DNA from: Streptomyces akebiae
Lineage (GTDB): Bacteria > Actinomycetota > Actinomycetes > Streptomycetales > Streptomycetaceae
Reading direction: 5' to 3'
Assembly (NCBI RefSeq): GCF_019599145.1
Contig: NZ_CP080647.1
Location: forward strand, 1,550,001 to 1,614,000
Length of the DNA: 64,000 bases
This document shows positions 52,684 to 62,437 of this stretch, one piece after another (within the stretch, counting starts at the first letter, position 1; the number at the start of each line of letters is the position of its first letter). The position numbers and the translations under genes were made by a program. The notes below the pieces were generated by a model. That model was given only the letters and a program-made list of their open reading frames with translations, made no database searches and was not told the DNA's origin.

Positions 52684-53228
52684 CGGTTGGTCTTGAAGTA
52701 CTCGCCGCTATTGAGCGTCACGCGCCCCGGGCCGTCGAGGTTGTTGTTGGCGATGATGGAGCCGAACTCGCCGCTGGCGTCCTTGGCGCGCTCCCAGTAG
52801 CAGCCCCACTCGTCGTCGGGCCCGGCGGTCTTGTAGGTGCCGGCCTTGATGTCCTCACCGACGAGGTACTCCCCCTCACCGGAGAAGCTGGCCGCCGGCC
52901 CGGACTTGTGCGTCTTCTTCGGCTTGGCGGTCACCGTCTTGGTCACCGTCGGCGCGGGCTTGGGGTCGGCGGCCGTCGCGGTCTCGGTGACGGTGACCGT
53001 GGGGCTGGGGGCGGCCTTCACTCCGACCGTCGCCTTGCCGGTGTTGTCGGCGGAACCGTCGCTCGAACCGATCCCGACGCCGACGAACAGCGAGACCAGA
53101 GCGACAGCGCCGTACTTCAGCCGTCTCTTGCGGCGCTCACCCTGGCCCCCTCCGTGCGGCGCGGCGAGGCCGGTGAAGCCCTGCGGGTCGTAGCCGGGCT
53201 GCTGGGGGGCGGGCTGCTGGAAGGTCAT
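52656..53228 (-). CDS. Membrane-anchored protein with a small extracytoplasmic domain
   Basis: ATG 53228 has GGAG eight bases before it. The 190-residue protein has a Pro/Gln/Gly-rich cytosolic start, a positively charged anchor ERRKRRLKYG followed by one membrane helix (AVALVSLFVGVGIGSS), a Thr/Pro/Lys-rich linker, and a compact domain (YLVGEDIKAGTYKTAGPDDE, CYWERAKD..., CQEW) with two cysteines. This C-terminal module recurs in many actinobacterial surface proteins of unknown role. It diverges from the methylase gene. Confidence 0.8.
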   Translation of the reverse strand: MTFQQPAPQQPGYDPQGFTGLAAPHGGGQGERRKRRLKYGAVALVSLFVGVGIGSSDGSADNTGKATVGVKAAPSPTVTVTETATAADPKPAPTVTKTVTAKPKKTHKSGPAASFSGEGEYLVGEDIKAGTYKTAGPDDEWGCYWERAKDASGEFGSIIANNNLDGPGRVTLNSGEYFKTNRCQEWKLVG

Positions 53229-53355
53229 GGCGTTCTCCGTTCCACGGGTCGGCGCGGCAGGCCGAAAGGGGCGGCAGGGCAGCCCGCAGGAAGAAGGCCT
53301 GCAGACGGCCACTTCCGGCGGAAGCACACCCAGGTAAGCAGTCGGTTGAAAGCAC

Positions 53356-53394
53356 TGTCAAACAGATTGACAGATTTGACGGGTGCTGTAGGTT
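53356..53394 (+). promoter_or_regulatory. Promoter with overlapping inverted repeat upstream of the N6-methylase
   Basis: TTGACA (53367-53372) and TAGGTT (53389-53394) are 16 bases apart. The -35 box is the right arm of TGTCAA-ACAGA-TTGACA (53356-53372), so a regulator bound there would block the promoter. Transcription would begin near 53401, just before the ATG at 53432. The methylase's own helix-turn-helix is a candidate binder. Confidence 0.55.
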
Positions 53395-53431
53395 GTTGAC
53401 GTCCGCTTCCGAGAGGCCCAGGACCGCACCC

Positions 53432-55651
53432 ATGCCCCAGCCATCCGCGTCACCCGCCCAGGTGACCGCCGCCGAGATCTCCCGCATCGCGGGCGTCACG
53501 CGCGCCACGGTCAGCAACTGGCGCCGTCGGCACGACGACTTCCCGACGCCGTCCGGCGGCACGGACAGCAGCCCGCTGTACGACCTGGAGGCCGTGCGCG
53601 CCTGGCTCGCCTCCCGCGGGCACACCTCGGCCGCGAGCCCGTCGGAGGAACTGCGCACGACGCTGCGCCTGCACGCACAGGACGGCGGCGGCACACCGGA
53701 GGACCTGTTGCTGCTCGTCCTCGCCGCGGCAGGCCGCTCACCGGAGGAGCTGACCGCCGCCGTACGACTGCCGGACGCGGACCTCGCGACCCGCGCGCAG
53801 CGGGACGCGGCCGCAGCAGCCGACGCCGTACCGACCGCGGAGGCCGTCCGTTACGAGCCGGGCGACGCGCCGGTGCTGCGCGCGCTGTACGCGTGTGTAC
53901 GCGACGAAGGCGGCCAGGCCGCGCTGGCCGTGCTCGCGGAACGGGAACTGGAGGACAGCGCCGCCTCCGGCGCCTACCAGACCCCCGCACCACTCGCCGA
54001 CCTGCTCGCCCGCCTGATCCCCGGCTCCCCCGCCCGCGTCCTCGACCCGGCCTGCGGCAGCGGCACCCTCCTGGCAGCCGCCGCCCGCCAGGGCGCGAGC
54101 GAGCTGTACGGCCAGGACACACTTCCCGTGCAGGCCCGCCGCAGCGCCGTGAGCCTGATGCTGACCGCCCCCGACGCCACAGTCACCGTCCACGCCGCCG
54201 ACAGCCTCCGCGCCGACGCCTTCCCCGGCCTCCTCGCCGACGCCGTCCTGTGCAACCCGCCCTTCGGCGACCGCGACTGGGGCCACGACGAACTTGCCTA
54301 CGACCCCCGCTGGGCCTACGGCGTACCGCCCCGCGCCGAATCGGAACTGGCCTGGGTACAGCACGCCCTCTCCCACCTCACTCCCGGCGGCCATGCCGCC
54401 CTGCTCCTCCCGCCGGCCACCGCAGGCCGCTCGTCGGGCCGCCGTGTACGGGCAGAACTCGTCCGCAGCGGCGCCCTGCGCGCCGTGATCGCCCTGCCGC
54501 CCGGCGCGTCGGTACCCCTGCACGTCGGCCTCCAGATCTGGGTGCTGCAACGGCCCGAACCGGGCGGCCCGGAACGCAAGTCGGCCCTGTTCGTCGACAC
54601 GGCGGCGGATGCGGCGACGGCGGCCGGACACGGCGGGACGACGACGGTGAGCGCGCGGACGCGGGGCGGAAGCAGGTCCGTCGCCCCGGATTGGGAGGGA
54701 ATCACTGCGCGCGCGCTGGACGCCTGGCGAGCGTTCACGGAGAGCCCGGACACGTTCGAGGGCGAGCCCGGCGTCGCGCACGCCGTCGGCGTGGTGGACC
54801 TGCTCGACGACGTGGTCGACCTGACGCCGACGCGACTCGTACGGGCGTCACGGGCCGAGGTCGACCCGGCGGAACTGTCGGCCGAGGTCGACACCACCCG
54901 CCGGGATCTCGTCGAGGCCGCGAGGTCCCTCGGGCGGACGGCCGGTCAGGAGACCTGGAGCGCCGCAGGCGTCACGACCCGCCAGTGGCGGACGGCGACC
55001 GCGTCCGACCTCACGCGCGGCGGGGCGCTCACCCTGCTGCGGAATCTGCCGGACAGCGTGCGCACCCGCGCGCAGGCCGCGGGCGGCGGGACCGGCGGGG
55101 GCGGGAGGCCCGAGACGCGGCCGGTGCTCACCGGCTCCGACATCGCGACCGGGTCAGGTCCCACCGGGGACCCGATGGGCCTGTACGACGACACGGCACC
55201 CGTGATCGCCGTCGGCGACGTGCTCGTACGGGCGGTCGCCAGCGCGGAAGGCCCGATGGCCCGGGTGGCGGAAGAGGCGGACGCCGGCGCGCTGCTCGGC
55301 CCCCACGTCCACCTCTTCCGGCCGGACCCGGCACGCCTGGACCCCTGGTTCCTCGCGGGGTTCCTGGGCGCGGAGGAGAACATTGCGGGCGCGTCGACCG
55401 GCAGCACGGTCCTGACGGTCAGCCCGGGCCGGCTGCGGGTGCCGCTGCTGCCGCTGGAGGAACAGCGGCGATACGGGGAGGCGTTCCGGCACGTGCACGA
55501 ACTGCGGGCGGAGGCCCAGCGGGCGACACGGCTGGCAGAGCAGACGGCACGGCTGCTGGCGGGCGGGCTCACGGGCGGCCAATTGCTGCCGTCACGGGAG
55601 CCGGCGGGCGCGGCGGAGGCGGGCGGACGGGGTGGCGATTCGCCCCATTAG
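53432..55651 (+). CDS. N6-adenine DNA methyltransferase with N-terminal HTH and specificity-like C-terminus
   Basis: The 739-residue protein starts at ATG 53432. A helix-turn-helix covers residues 10-60 (TAAEISRIAGVTRATVSNWR). The gamma-type adenine methylase core has DPACGSGTLLAAA (near 205) and the catalytic NPPFGDRDW (near 274). The C-terminal 180 residues resemble an HsdS target-recognition half with the LPLLPLEEQRRYGEAF segment and a following long helix. It is thus a one-polypeptide M-S protein without its own nuclease; the type I hsd operon starts 128 bases later on the same strand. It could be an orphan methylase or part of the same defence island. Confidence 0.85.
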   Translation: MPQPSASPAQVTAAEISRIAGVTRATVSNWRRRHDDFPTPSGGTDSSPLYDLEAVRAWLASRGHTSAASPSEELRTTLRLHAQDGGGTPEDLLLLVLAAAGRSPEELTAAVRLPDADLATRAQRDAAAAADAVPTAEAVRYEPGDAPVLRALYACVRDEGGQAALAVLAERELEDSAASGAYQTPAPLADLLARLIPGSPARVLDPACGSGTLLAAAARQGASELYGQDTLPVQARRSAVSLMLTAPDATVTVHAADSLRADAFPGLLADAVLCNPPFGDRDWGHDELAYDPRWAYGVPPRAESELAWVQHALSHLTPGGHAALLLPPATAGRSSGRRVRAELVRSGALRAVIALPPGASVPLHVGLQIWVLQRPEPGGPERKSALFVDTAADAATAAGHGGTTTVSARTRGGSRSVAPDWEGITARALDAWRAFTESPDTFEGEPGVAHAVGVVDLLDDVVDLTPTRLVRASRAEVDPAELSAEVDTTRRDLVEAARSLGRTAGQETWSAAGVTTRQWRTATASDLTRGGALTLLRNLPDSVRTRAQAAGGGTGGGGRPETRPVLTGSDIATGSGPTGDPMGLYDDTAPVIAVGDVLVRAVASAEGPMARVAEEADAGALLGPHVHLFRPDPARLDPWFLAGFLGAEENIAGASTGSTVLTVSPGRLRVPLLPLEEQRRYGEAFRHVHELRAEAQRATRLAEQTARLLAGGLTGGQLLPSREPAGAAEAGGRGGDSPH

Positions 55652-55779
55652 GCACATGGCCTCTCACACATAGACCACACTTGTCGGACCGTCCTGGTCG
55701 GTCGGCCGGCCGATCGACTCGGCTGGGCTAGGCCCGGGCGGTGGGGTTGGGACATTTCGGAAGGAATCCGGGGATTTAG

Positions 55780-57771
55780 TTGAACAGCAGCAAGCACACG
55801 GAGTTGGCGAACCACGCGTGGTCCGTCGCCGACCTCCTGCGGGGGGACTACAAGCAGTCCGACTACGGCAAGGTCATCCTGCCGTTCACGGTGCTGCGGC
55901 GGCTGGAGTGTGTGCTCGAACCCACGCGCCAGAAGGTCGCGGAGACCGTGGCGCAGTTCGAGGGCCAGGACATCGTCGCGGACAAGTTCCTCCGCAAAGC
56001 CTCCGGCCACTCCTTCTACAACACCTCCACGCTCACCCTGAAGCAGATCGCGAACGACCCGCAGAACGCGGCACAGAACCTCATGGTGTACGTGGGGGCC
56101 TTCTCCGACAACGCGCGGGGTGTGCTGGACCGCTTCGAGTTCGCGCAGCAGATCAAGCGGCTGGACAGCGCCGGGCTGCTCTACCAGGTCATCGGCAAGT
56201 TCACGGACCTGGACCTGCGCCCCGAGGTCGTGCCCAACCACAACATGGGCTACATCTTCGAGGAGTTGATCCGCCGCTTCGCCGAGCAGTCGAACGAGAC
56301 GGCCGGTGAGCACTTCACGCCGCGTGAGGTCATCCAGCTCATGGTGCGGCTGCTCGTCGCGCCGGACGGGGATGCGTTGCAGTTGCCGGGTGCGGTGCGC
56401 ACGGTCCTCGACCCGGCCTGCGGCACGGGCGGCATGCTCTCCGCGATGGACGACCTGATCAAGGAGCTCAACCCGGACGCCACGGTGGAGGTGTACGGGC
56501 AGGAGCTCAACCCCGAGTCTTGGGCGATCTGCCGGTCCGACCTCATGATCAAGGGCCAGGACCCGGAGAACATCGCCTTCGGCAACTCCTTCTCCGACGA
56601 CGGGCACGCCCGGAAGTCCTTCGACTACATGCTGGCCAACCCGCCGTTCGGCGTGGAGTGGAAGAAGGTCAAGGAGGAGGTCGAGGCCGAGCACAAGTCG
56701 CTGGGCGAGGCCGGCCGCTTCGGGGCGGGGCTGCCGCGCATCAACGACGGGTCGCTGCTGTTCCTCCAGCACATGATCTCGAAGATGAAGCCGGTGGATG
56801 TGAACGGCGGGGGCGGTTCGCGCCTCGCCATCGTCTTCAACGGCTCGCCCCTGTTCACGGGCGCGGCCGGCTCGGGCGAGTCGGAGATCCGCCGCTGGAT
56901 CCTGGAGAACGACTGGCTTGAGGGCATCGTCGCCCTGCCGGACCAGCTCTTCTACAACACCGGCATCTCGACGTACTTCTGGATCCTGACCAACCGCAAG
57001 AGCCCGGACCACAAGGGCAAGGTCGTACTGCTGGACGCCCGCGACCAGTGGCAGAAGATGCGCAAGTCGCTGGGCGACAAGCGCAAGGCGCTGGGCAAGG
57101 ACCACATCGCGACGGTGGTCAAGCTGTACGGCGAGGCCCTGGCGGTGGCGGGGGACGCGGAGCACCCGCTGCACGGCAAGGTGAAGGTCTTCGCCAACGA
57201 GGACTTCGGCTACCAGCGGATCACGGTGGAGCGTCCCCTGAAGCTGCGGTTCGAGGTGACTGAGGAGACGCTGGCGGCACTAGAGGCATCCAAGGCCATT
57301 CAGAAGCTCCCGCAGGCTCCGGCCCTGGCGGACGCCTTCAAGTCCCTGATGGGGTCGAGCTGGGACACGAAGCAGGAAGCATGGCTCGCGTTGAAGGACG
57401 CGGTGGTCCAGGCCGGCGGGACGTGGCCGACGGGGGCGCCATTCAACAAGGCGCTGCGTGAGGTTGTCGGGGTGCGGGACCCGGAGGGCGAGGTGCAGCG
57501 CGTCAAGGGCGAGCCTGAGCCGGACGCGGAGCTTCGGGACTTCGAGAACGTGCCGTTGGGTGAGGACGTCGAGGAGTACCTGGAGCGGGAGGTCCACCCG
57601 CATGTGCCGGATGCGTGGATCGACCACGGAAAGACGAAGATCGGGTACGAGATTCCGTTCACGCGGCACTTCTATGTGTACGAGCCGCCGCGACCGCTGG
57701 CAGAGATCGACGCAGAGTTGAAGGCGCTAGAGGCGGAGATTCAGGAGCTGCTGGGGGAGGTCACGGAATGA
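55780..57771 (+). CDS. hsdM: Type I restriction-modification methyltransferase subunit HsdM
   Basis: The frame begins with TTG 55780. The 663-residue protein has the N-terminal HsdM helical domain (LANHAWSVADLLRGDYKQSD), GEHFTPREVIQLMV before the SAM motif DPACGTGGML (near 210), and the catalytic NPPFGVEW (near 286). It methylates adenine together with HsdS. Its stop overlaps the hsdS start (ATGA). About 120 C-terminal residues extend beyond the minimal subunit and end in a helical coiled-coil. Confidence 0.95.
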   Translation: MNSSKHTELANHAWSVADLLRGDYKQSDYGKVILPFTVLRRLECVLEPTRQKVAETVAQFEGQDIVADKFLRKASGHSFYNTSTLTLKQIANDPQNAAQNLMVYVGAFSDNARGVLDRFEFAQQIKRLDSAGLLYQVIGKFTDLDLRPEVVPNHNMGYIFEELIRRFAEQSNETAGEHFTPREVIQLMVRLLVAPDGDALQLPGAVRTVLDPACGTGGMLSAMDDLIKELNPDATVEVYGQELNPESWAICRSDLMIKGQDPENIAFGNSFSDDGHARKSFDYMLANPPFGVEWKKVKEEVEAEHKSLGEAGRFGAGLPRINDGSLLFLQHMISKMKPVDVNGGGGSRLAIVFNGSPLFTGAAGSGESEIRRWILENDWLEGIVALPDQLFYNTGISTYFWILTNRKSPDHKGKVVLLDARDQWQKMRKSLGDKRKALGKDHIATVVKLYGEALAVAGDAEHPLHGKVKVFANEDFGYQRITVERPLKLRFEVTEETLAALEASKAIQKLPQAPALADAFKSLMGSSWDTKQEAWLALKDAVVQAGGTWPTGAPFNKALREVVGVRDPEGEVQRVKGEPEPDAELRDFENVPLGEDVEEYLEREVHPHVPDAWIDHGKTKIGYEIPFTRHFYVYEPPRPLAEIDAELKALEAEIQELLGEVTE

Positions 57772-59018
57772 AAGCCATTCCTGCTCTGGGCGGTGGTCCC
57801 TCTCATTGGACCGTGGAACGCGCCAAGTGGTTGCTGAGCCGTCGGCGCAGGGGCATACGGCCGGAAGACGGAATCGTGACGGCCTTCCGCGACGGACAGG
57901 TAACCCTTCGAGAGAACCGGCGCACTGAGGGCTTCACGAACGCCATTCAGGAAATCGGATACCAGGGGATCCGCAAGGGTGACCTCGTGGTACATGGCAT
58001 GGACGGCTTCGCCGGTGCCATCGGCGTCGCGGACTCCGACGGCAAGGCATCACCAGTGGTGCACGCCTACACGCCGAACGGGAATGTTGACGCGCGGTAC
58101 ATGGCATACACCCTGCGCACCATGGCTCTGAGCGGCTACATCACCACCCTGGCGAAGGGCATTCGGGAACGCTCGACCGCCTTCGACGCGCCCACGTTGG
58201 CCAACGTCCAGTTGCCGGTACCGCCTTTGCGGGAACAGCGCCGCATCGCTGACTTCCTCGACGCCGAGACCGCTCGCATCGACGAGGTGTCCCAGCGCTT
58301 CCGTCGGCTTTCCGATCTCGCCCAGGAACGTGTCCGAGCCATAATTGACAGCGCCTTCGCGGAATGTGGGAATGAATCCCGCGTTCCGGTATCGGCTGTC
58401 TGTCGTGCCATCGTCGACTGCGTGAATAAGACGGCTCCGGTATCAGCCGAGACCACTCCGTACAAGATGATCAGGACATCGAACATCCGAAACGGCGAGG
58501 TGGACCTGACCAACACCTTCTCCGTGGAGAAGGAGGTCTTCACCGAGTGGAACCGACGTGGCACACCTCGATCCGGTGACATTCTTTTCACCCGTGAGGC
58601 CCCATTGGGTCAGGTTGGAATGCTGCGCAGCGATGAAAAGGTCTTCCTCGGACAGCGTATTATGCTCTATCGGGCGAATGAATCGCGTATCAGGAAGGAA
58701 CTCCTTCTCTTCAACTTCCTGGGTTCTCACATGAATCGCCAGCTACGTACGCTCGGGGCCGGGTCACTTCATGAGCACATGCGTGTCGGTGACGGCCTCA
58801 AGCTTCTGGTCTTCTGTCCGCCGCTGGGTCAGCAGGATGCGCTGGTCATGCAGATTCAGGAAGGCAGGGATGCCAGCCTCCGACTCTTTGACCTGGCGCA
58901 GAAACAGCTAGCCCTGCTCAGCGAGCGCCGTCAAGCCCTCATCGTCGCCGCCGTAACCGGCCAGTTTGACGTAACCACCGCTAGCGGCCGCAACGTAACC
59001 GAAGGAGTCACCGTATGA
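57768..59018 (+). CDS. hsdS: Type I restriction-modification specificity subunit HsdS
   Basis: The 416-residue protein has the two-fold HsdS layout: first target-recognition domain ending LPVPPLREQRRIADFLDAET (near 145-165), a conserved helix, a second target-recognition domain (SNIRNGEVDLTNTF, GDILFTREAPLGQVGML) and a closing helix with LFDLAQKQLALLSERRQALI. It selects the split recognition sequence for both methylation and cleavage. The second target domain (about 58300-58900) is clearly less GC-rich than the rest of the operon, as expected for swapped recognition domains. Confidence 0.95.
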   Translation: MKAIPALGGGPSHWTVERAKWLLSRRRRGIRPEDGIVTAFRDGQVTLRENRRTEGFTNAIQEIGYQGIRKGDLVVHGMDGFAGAIGVADSDGKASPVVHAYTPNGNVDARYMAYTLRTMALSGYITTLAKGIRERSTAFDAPTLANVQLPVPPLREQRRIADFLDAETARIDEVSQRFRRLSDLAQERVRAIIDSAFAECGNESRVPVSAVCRAIVDCVNKTAPVSAETTPYKMIRTSNIRNGEVDLTNTFSVEKEVFTEWNRRGTPRSGDILFTREAPLGQVGMLRSDEKVFLGQRIMLYRANESRIRKELLLFNFLGSHMNRQLRTLGAGSLHEHMRVGDGLKLLVFCPPLGQQDALVMQIQEGRDASLRLFDLAQKQLALLSERRQALIVAAVTGQFDVTTASGRNVTEGVTV

Positions 59019-62000
59019 GCCCCGTGCACAACGAGTCCTCCTTCGGGTCGGCCATCGTCGCCGCGCTGTGCGAGCGAGGTTGGCGGGAGGCGAACCCTGA
59101 GGACTACCGACCCGACCTTGGGCTCGACACCAACGAACTGTTCACCTTCATCGGCGCCACGCAGCCCGACGAGTGGAACGAACTGCTCACCGTCTACGGC
59201 GGCAACCCCAACGAGGCGCAGCGCGGCTTCGCTCAGCGGCTTGACCGGGCCATCGCCGATGACGGGCTGCTGCACGTCCTCCGCAGCGGCGTCAAGGACC
59301 GCGGTGTGCGCCTCCGCGTCGCCTACTTCAAGCCCAACCTCATCTCCGCCGACTCCGTCCTCGACGGATACCGGGCCAACCGTCTCACCGTCGTCCGGGA
59401 ACTCCCCTACGCCACCAAGCAGGCCGACTGGGGTCACCGGCTCGACCTGACCCTGTTCCTCAACGGCATCCCGGTCGCCACGGCCGAGTTGAAGAACCCA
59501 CTGACTGGGCAAGGGGTCGAGCAGGCCAAGGAGCAGTACCGGACCGACCGCGACCCGACCGAGCTGATCTTCACGCGGCGCGTCATCGCCAACTTCGCCG
59601 TCGACCCGGACCTGGTCTTCGTCACCACGCAACTGCGCGGCAAGAGCACCCAGTTCCTGCCGTTCAACACCGGCTCGAACGGCCCCGGCCAGCCCGGCGG
59701 AGCCGGGAACCCTGCGCCCACGGCCCACGGCACGTACGCCACCTCCTACCTGTGGGAACAGGTCTGGCAGCGGGACAACTGGCTCGACCTGCTCCAGCGT
59801 TTCGTGCACCAGCAGAAACACAAGACGCCCGGCGGTGGCACCACCAAGTCGACGATCTTCCCCCGCTTCCACCAGTGGGACGTGGTCCGGAAGCTCACCG
59901 CGCACGCGTCCGTACACGGCGCCGGCCAGAACTACCTGGTGATGGCCTCCGCCGGCTCCGGCAAGTCGAATACCATCGGCTGGCTGGCCCACCGCCTCAG
60001 CGACCTGCACGCCCGCACGGATCCGCACTCCCTCCGGCCCGACGCCCTCGCCGACGGCCGCATCAAGCCCGGCGAGCCCGTCTTCGACAAGGTCATCGTC
60101 ATCACCGACCGCCGCGCGCTGGACGCCCAGCTCTCGGCGACGGTCGGCAGCTTCTCGCAGACGGACGGCCTGGTCGTGAAGGTCGACGAGAAGCACGGGG
60201 CGAAGAGCGAGCAGCTCGCCCGCGCCCTCTCCCGGGACACCGGGAAGATCGTCACGGTCACCCTGCACTCGTTCCCGGCCCTGCTGGACTACATCAAGCG
60301 CAACCCGACCGAGATCAAGGGCAGCCGCTTCGCGATCATCGTCGACGAGGCTCACTCCTCCCAGTCCGGCGACGCCGCCACCGCCGTGAAGTCCGCCTTG
60401 CGCGACCTCGGCCTGGACGCCGACTCGGACGACGAGGGCGCGACCACGGTCACCCTGGACGACCAGCTGAAGGCCAAGGCGGTGGCACGCTCCCGGGCCG
60501 GCAACCTCTCCTACTTCGCCTTCACCGCCACCCCCAAGTCCAAGACGCTCGAACTCTTCGGCACGGAAGACGTGGAGAACGGCAAGACCGTCTACCGGCC
60601 CTTCCACACCTACTCCATGCGCCAGGCCATCGAGGAGGGCTTCATCCTCGACCCACTGCGCAACTACGTCACCTACGACACCTACTGGAAGCTCGCGAAC
60701 CTCAACCACGACGAGAAGGAGGTCGACCCCTCCAAGGCCAACAGCCTGCTCGCCCGGTTCGCGCTCATGCACGAGCACACGGTGTCCCAGCACGCCCAGG
60801 TGATCGTCGAGCACTTCGTCCACCACACCCGCGGCCGGCTCGGCGGACGCGCGAAGGCCATGGTGGTCACGGCCTCCCGCCTCTCCGCCGTGCAGATGGG
60901 CCGCGCCATCCGCAGTTACATCGCCGACCGCGACTACGACACCAAGTACCCGGACGTCGGTGTCCTGGTCGCCTTCTCCGGGACCCTCACCATCGACGGT
61001 GAGGAGACCACCGAGAGCAAGGAGAACGGCGGTCTCTCGGAGAGCGCGCTGCCGAAGGCGTTCGGCTACACCCGCGCCGACGACAAGGCCGCGAAGGCGG
61101 GCGGCAAGGGACGGCAGCAGGAGTACCGGATCCTGGTCGTCGCCGAGAAGTACCAGACCGGCTTCGACCAGCCGCTCCTCACGACGATGTACGTCAACAA
61201 GACGCTGACCGGCATCGCCGCCGTGCAGACCCTCTCGCGCCTCAACCGCACCGCTGAACGCAAGTCCCAGGCCGACCTCGCCGTCCTGGACTTCGTCAAC
61301 GACGCCGAGGACATCAGGGAAGCGTTCCGCCCGTACTTCGAGGAGGCGCAGACCCTGCCCTCCGACCCGAACCTCCTGTACTCGGCCCAGAGCCGCGTCA
61401 TGTCCGCACCGATCATCTCGGAGCAGGACATGGACGAGTTCGTCGCCGCGTACTTCGAGGCGCAGGAGAAGGCGGGCGGCTCGCAGTCCAAGTGGGAGAA
61501 GCTGCACGCCGAGTTGTACCGGCTCCTGTCCCCCGCCGTCACCCGCGTCACCCACCTCCTGGAGAGCGACGAAGAGGACGACGTCGAAGCCGCCGAGGAC
61601 TTCCGGGCCAACCTCAACGACTACGTCCGCAAGTACGGCTTCCTCGCGCAGATCGTGCCCTACCAGGACGCCGAGTTGGAGCGCCTGTACCTCTACGGCC
61701 GCTACCTGCTCAACCGGCTCCCCCGCCTCGCGGACGGCGGAGTGGACATAGGTGAGGTGGACCTGAGCCACCTGCGCGTCGAGAAGACCGGCGAGTACGA
61801 CGTGTCCCTCAACCCGGAGGGCCCCGCCGAGCTCAAGGGCTTCGGGGACGGGGCGGGCGGCGCGAAGGACTCCGAGAAGTCCCTGCTGTCCGAGCTGATC
61901 GAGAAGTTCAACGCCAAGTTCGGCACGGAGTTCACCGAGGAGGACGTCCTCCCGGCCTTCAACGCCACCAAGAAGGACCCGAAGGTCCGGGCCGCCGCCC

Positions 62001-62200
62001 TCGTCAACGACGAGGAGAACTTCGGCATCGTCTTCGACAAGAAGTTCGAGGAGAACATGATGGATCATGTCTCCACCATCGACAGCCTCGGTAAGCGGTA
62101 CTTCGGCACGGACCGTGACTTCAAGTCCAACCTCGACCGCAGCGCCCGCCGCGCGGCCTGGCGGATGATCCGCCGGGAGGAGGGGCTGGAGGATATCTGA
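59015..62200 (+). CDS. hsdR: Type I restriction endonuclease subunit HsdR
   Basis: The 1061-residue protein starts at an ATG overlapping the hsdS stop. The N-terminal nuclease domain carries the PD-(D/E)XK residues in HRLDLTLFLNGIPVATAELK (about 145-163). The translocase has Walker A ASAGSGKSNTIG (near 310), DEAH in IVDEAHSSQSG (near 445), FTATPKSKT, and a second RecA domain with LVVAEKYQTGFDQP and LSRLNRT. The C-terminal region is helical and binds the methylase in known enzymes. All catalytic motifs look intact, so the system is probably active. Confidence 0.95.
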   Translation: MSPVHNESSFGSAIVAALCERGWREANPEDYRPDLGLDTNELFTFIGATQPDEWNELLTVYGGNPNEAQRGFAQRLDRAIADDGLLHVLRSGVKDRGVRLRVAYFKPNLISADSVLDGYRANRLTVVRELPYATKQADWGHRLDLTLFLNGIPVATAELKNPLTGQGVEQAKEQYRTDRDPTELIFTRRVIANFAVDPDLVFVTTQLRGKSTQFLPFNTGSNGPGQPGGAGNPAPTAHGTYATSYLWEQVWQRDNWLDLLQRFVHQQKHKTPGGGTTKSTIFPRFHQWDVVRKLTAHASVHGAGQNYLVMASAGSGKSNTIGWLAHRLSDLHARTDPHSLRPDALADGRIKPGEPVFDKVIVITDRRALDAQLSATVGSFSQTDGLVVKVDEKHGAKSEQLARALSRDTGKIVTVTLHSFPALLDYIKRNPTEIKGSRFAIIVDEAHSSQSGDAATAVKSALRDLGLDADSDDEGATTVTLDDQLKAKAVARSRAGNLSYFAFTATPKSKTLELFGTEDVENGKTVYRPFHTYSMRQAIEEGFILDPLRNYVTYDTYWKLANLNHDEKEVDPSKANSLLARFALMHEHTVSQHAQVIVEHFVHHTRGRLGGRAKAMVVTASRLSAVQMGRAIRSYIADRDYDTKYPDVGVLVAFSGTLTIDGEETTESKENGGLSESALPKAFGYTRADDKAAKAGGKGRQQEYRILVVAEKYQTGFDQPLLTTMYVNKTLTGIAAVQTLSRLNRTAERKSQADLAVLDFVNDAEDIREAFRPYFEEAQTLPSDPNLLYSAQSRVMSAPIISEQDMDEFVAAYFEAQEKAGGSQSKWEKLHAELYRLLSPAVTRVTHLLESDEEDDVEAAEDFRANLNDYVRKYGFLAQIVPYQDAELERLYLYGRYLLNRLPRLADGGVDIGEVDLSHLRVEKTGEYDVSLNPEGPAELKGFGDGAGGAKDSEKSLLSELIEKFNAKFGTEFTEEDVLPAFNATKKDPKVRAAALVNDEENFGIVFDKKFEENMMDHVSTIDSLGKRYFGTDRDFKSNLDRSARRAAWRMIRREEGLEDI

Positions 62201-62207
62201 CATGCTC

Positions 62208-62238
62208 GGGGCTCGGAGCGACGCGCGCACCGAGCCCC
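62208..62238. terminator. Terminator hairpin after hsdR
   Basis: Perfect 9-bp stem GGGGCTCGG/CCGAGCCCC with a 13-base loop between the convergent hsdR and DUF397 genes. Confidence 0.7.
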
Positions 62239-62254
62239 AGCAGTTTCAGTCAGT

Positions 62255-62437
62255 TCAGCGTCGTGCGGTCATCCGCACAAAGTCGGCCCATGCGTCGGCC
62301 CCGAAGGACAGTCTGGCTTCCGTCGGTCGCTTGGAGTCACGTACCCAGATGGCTCCGCTCGTCTCGGCAACCTCGATGCACTCGCCGCCCTCCGCGCCGC
62401 TGTAGCTGCTCTTGCGCCACGACTCACCCGTGTTCAT
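62255..62437 (-). CDS. DUF397 protein
   Basis: The 60-residue protein has WRKSSYSGAEGGECIEVAE and IWVRDSK, the DUF397 signature. It overlaps the XRE gene stop by four bases (ATGA). This is the second XRE/DUF397 pair in the window. Confidence 0.92.
   Translation of the reverse strand: MNTGESWRKSSYSGAEGGECIEVAETSGAIWVRDSKRPTEARLSFGADAWADFVRMTARR

Noticed and set aside
36904..62200. BREX or Pgl system
   Set aside because: No PglZ-type phosphatase, BrxC/PglY ATPase or PglW kinase is present; the N6-methylase alone is not enough.
58931..62230. A 1099-residue open frame antisense to hsdR
   Set aside because: High-GC DNA keeps the antisense frame open; the protein is Gly/Val/Leu/Asp-rich without any motif, while hsdR on the other strand has all expected motifs.
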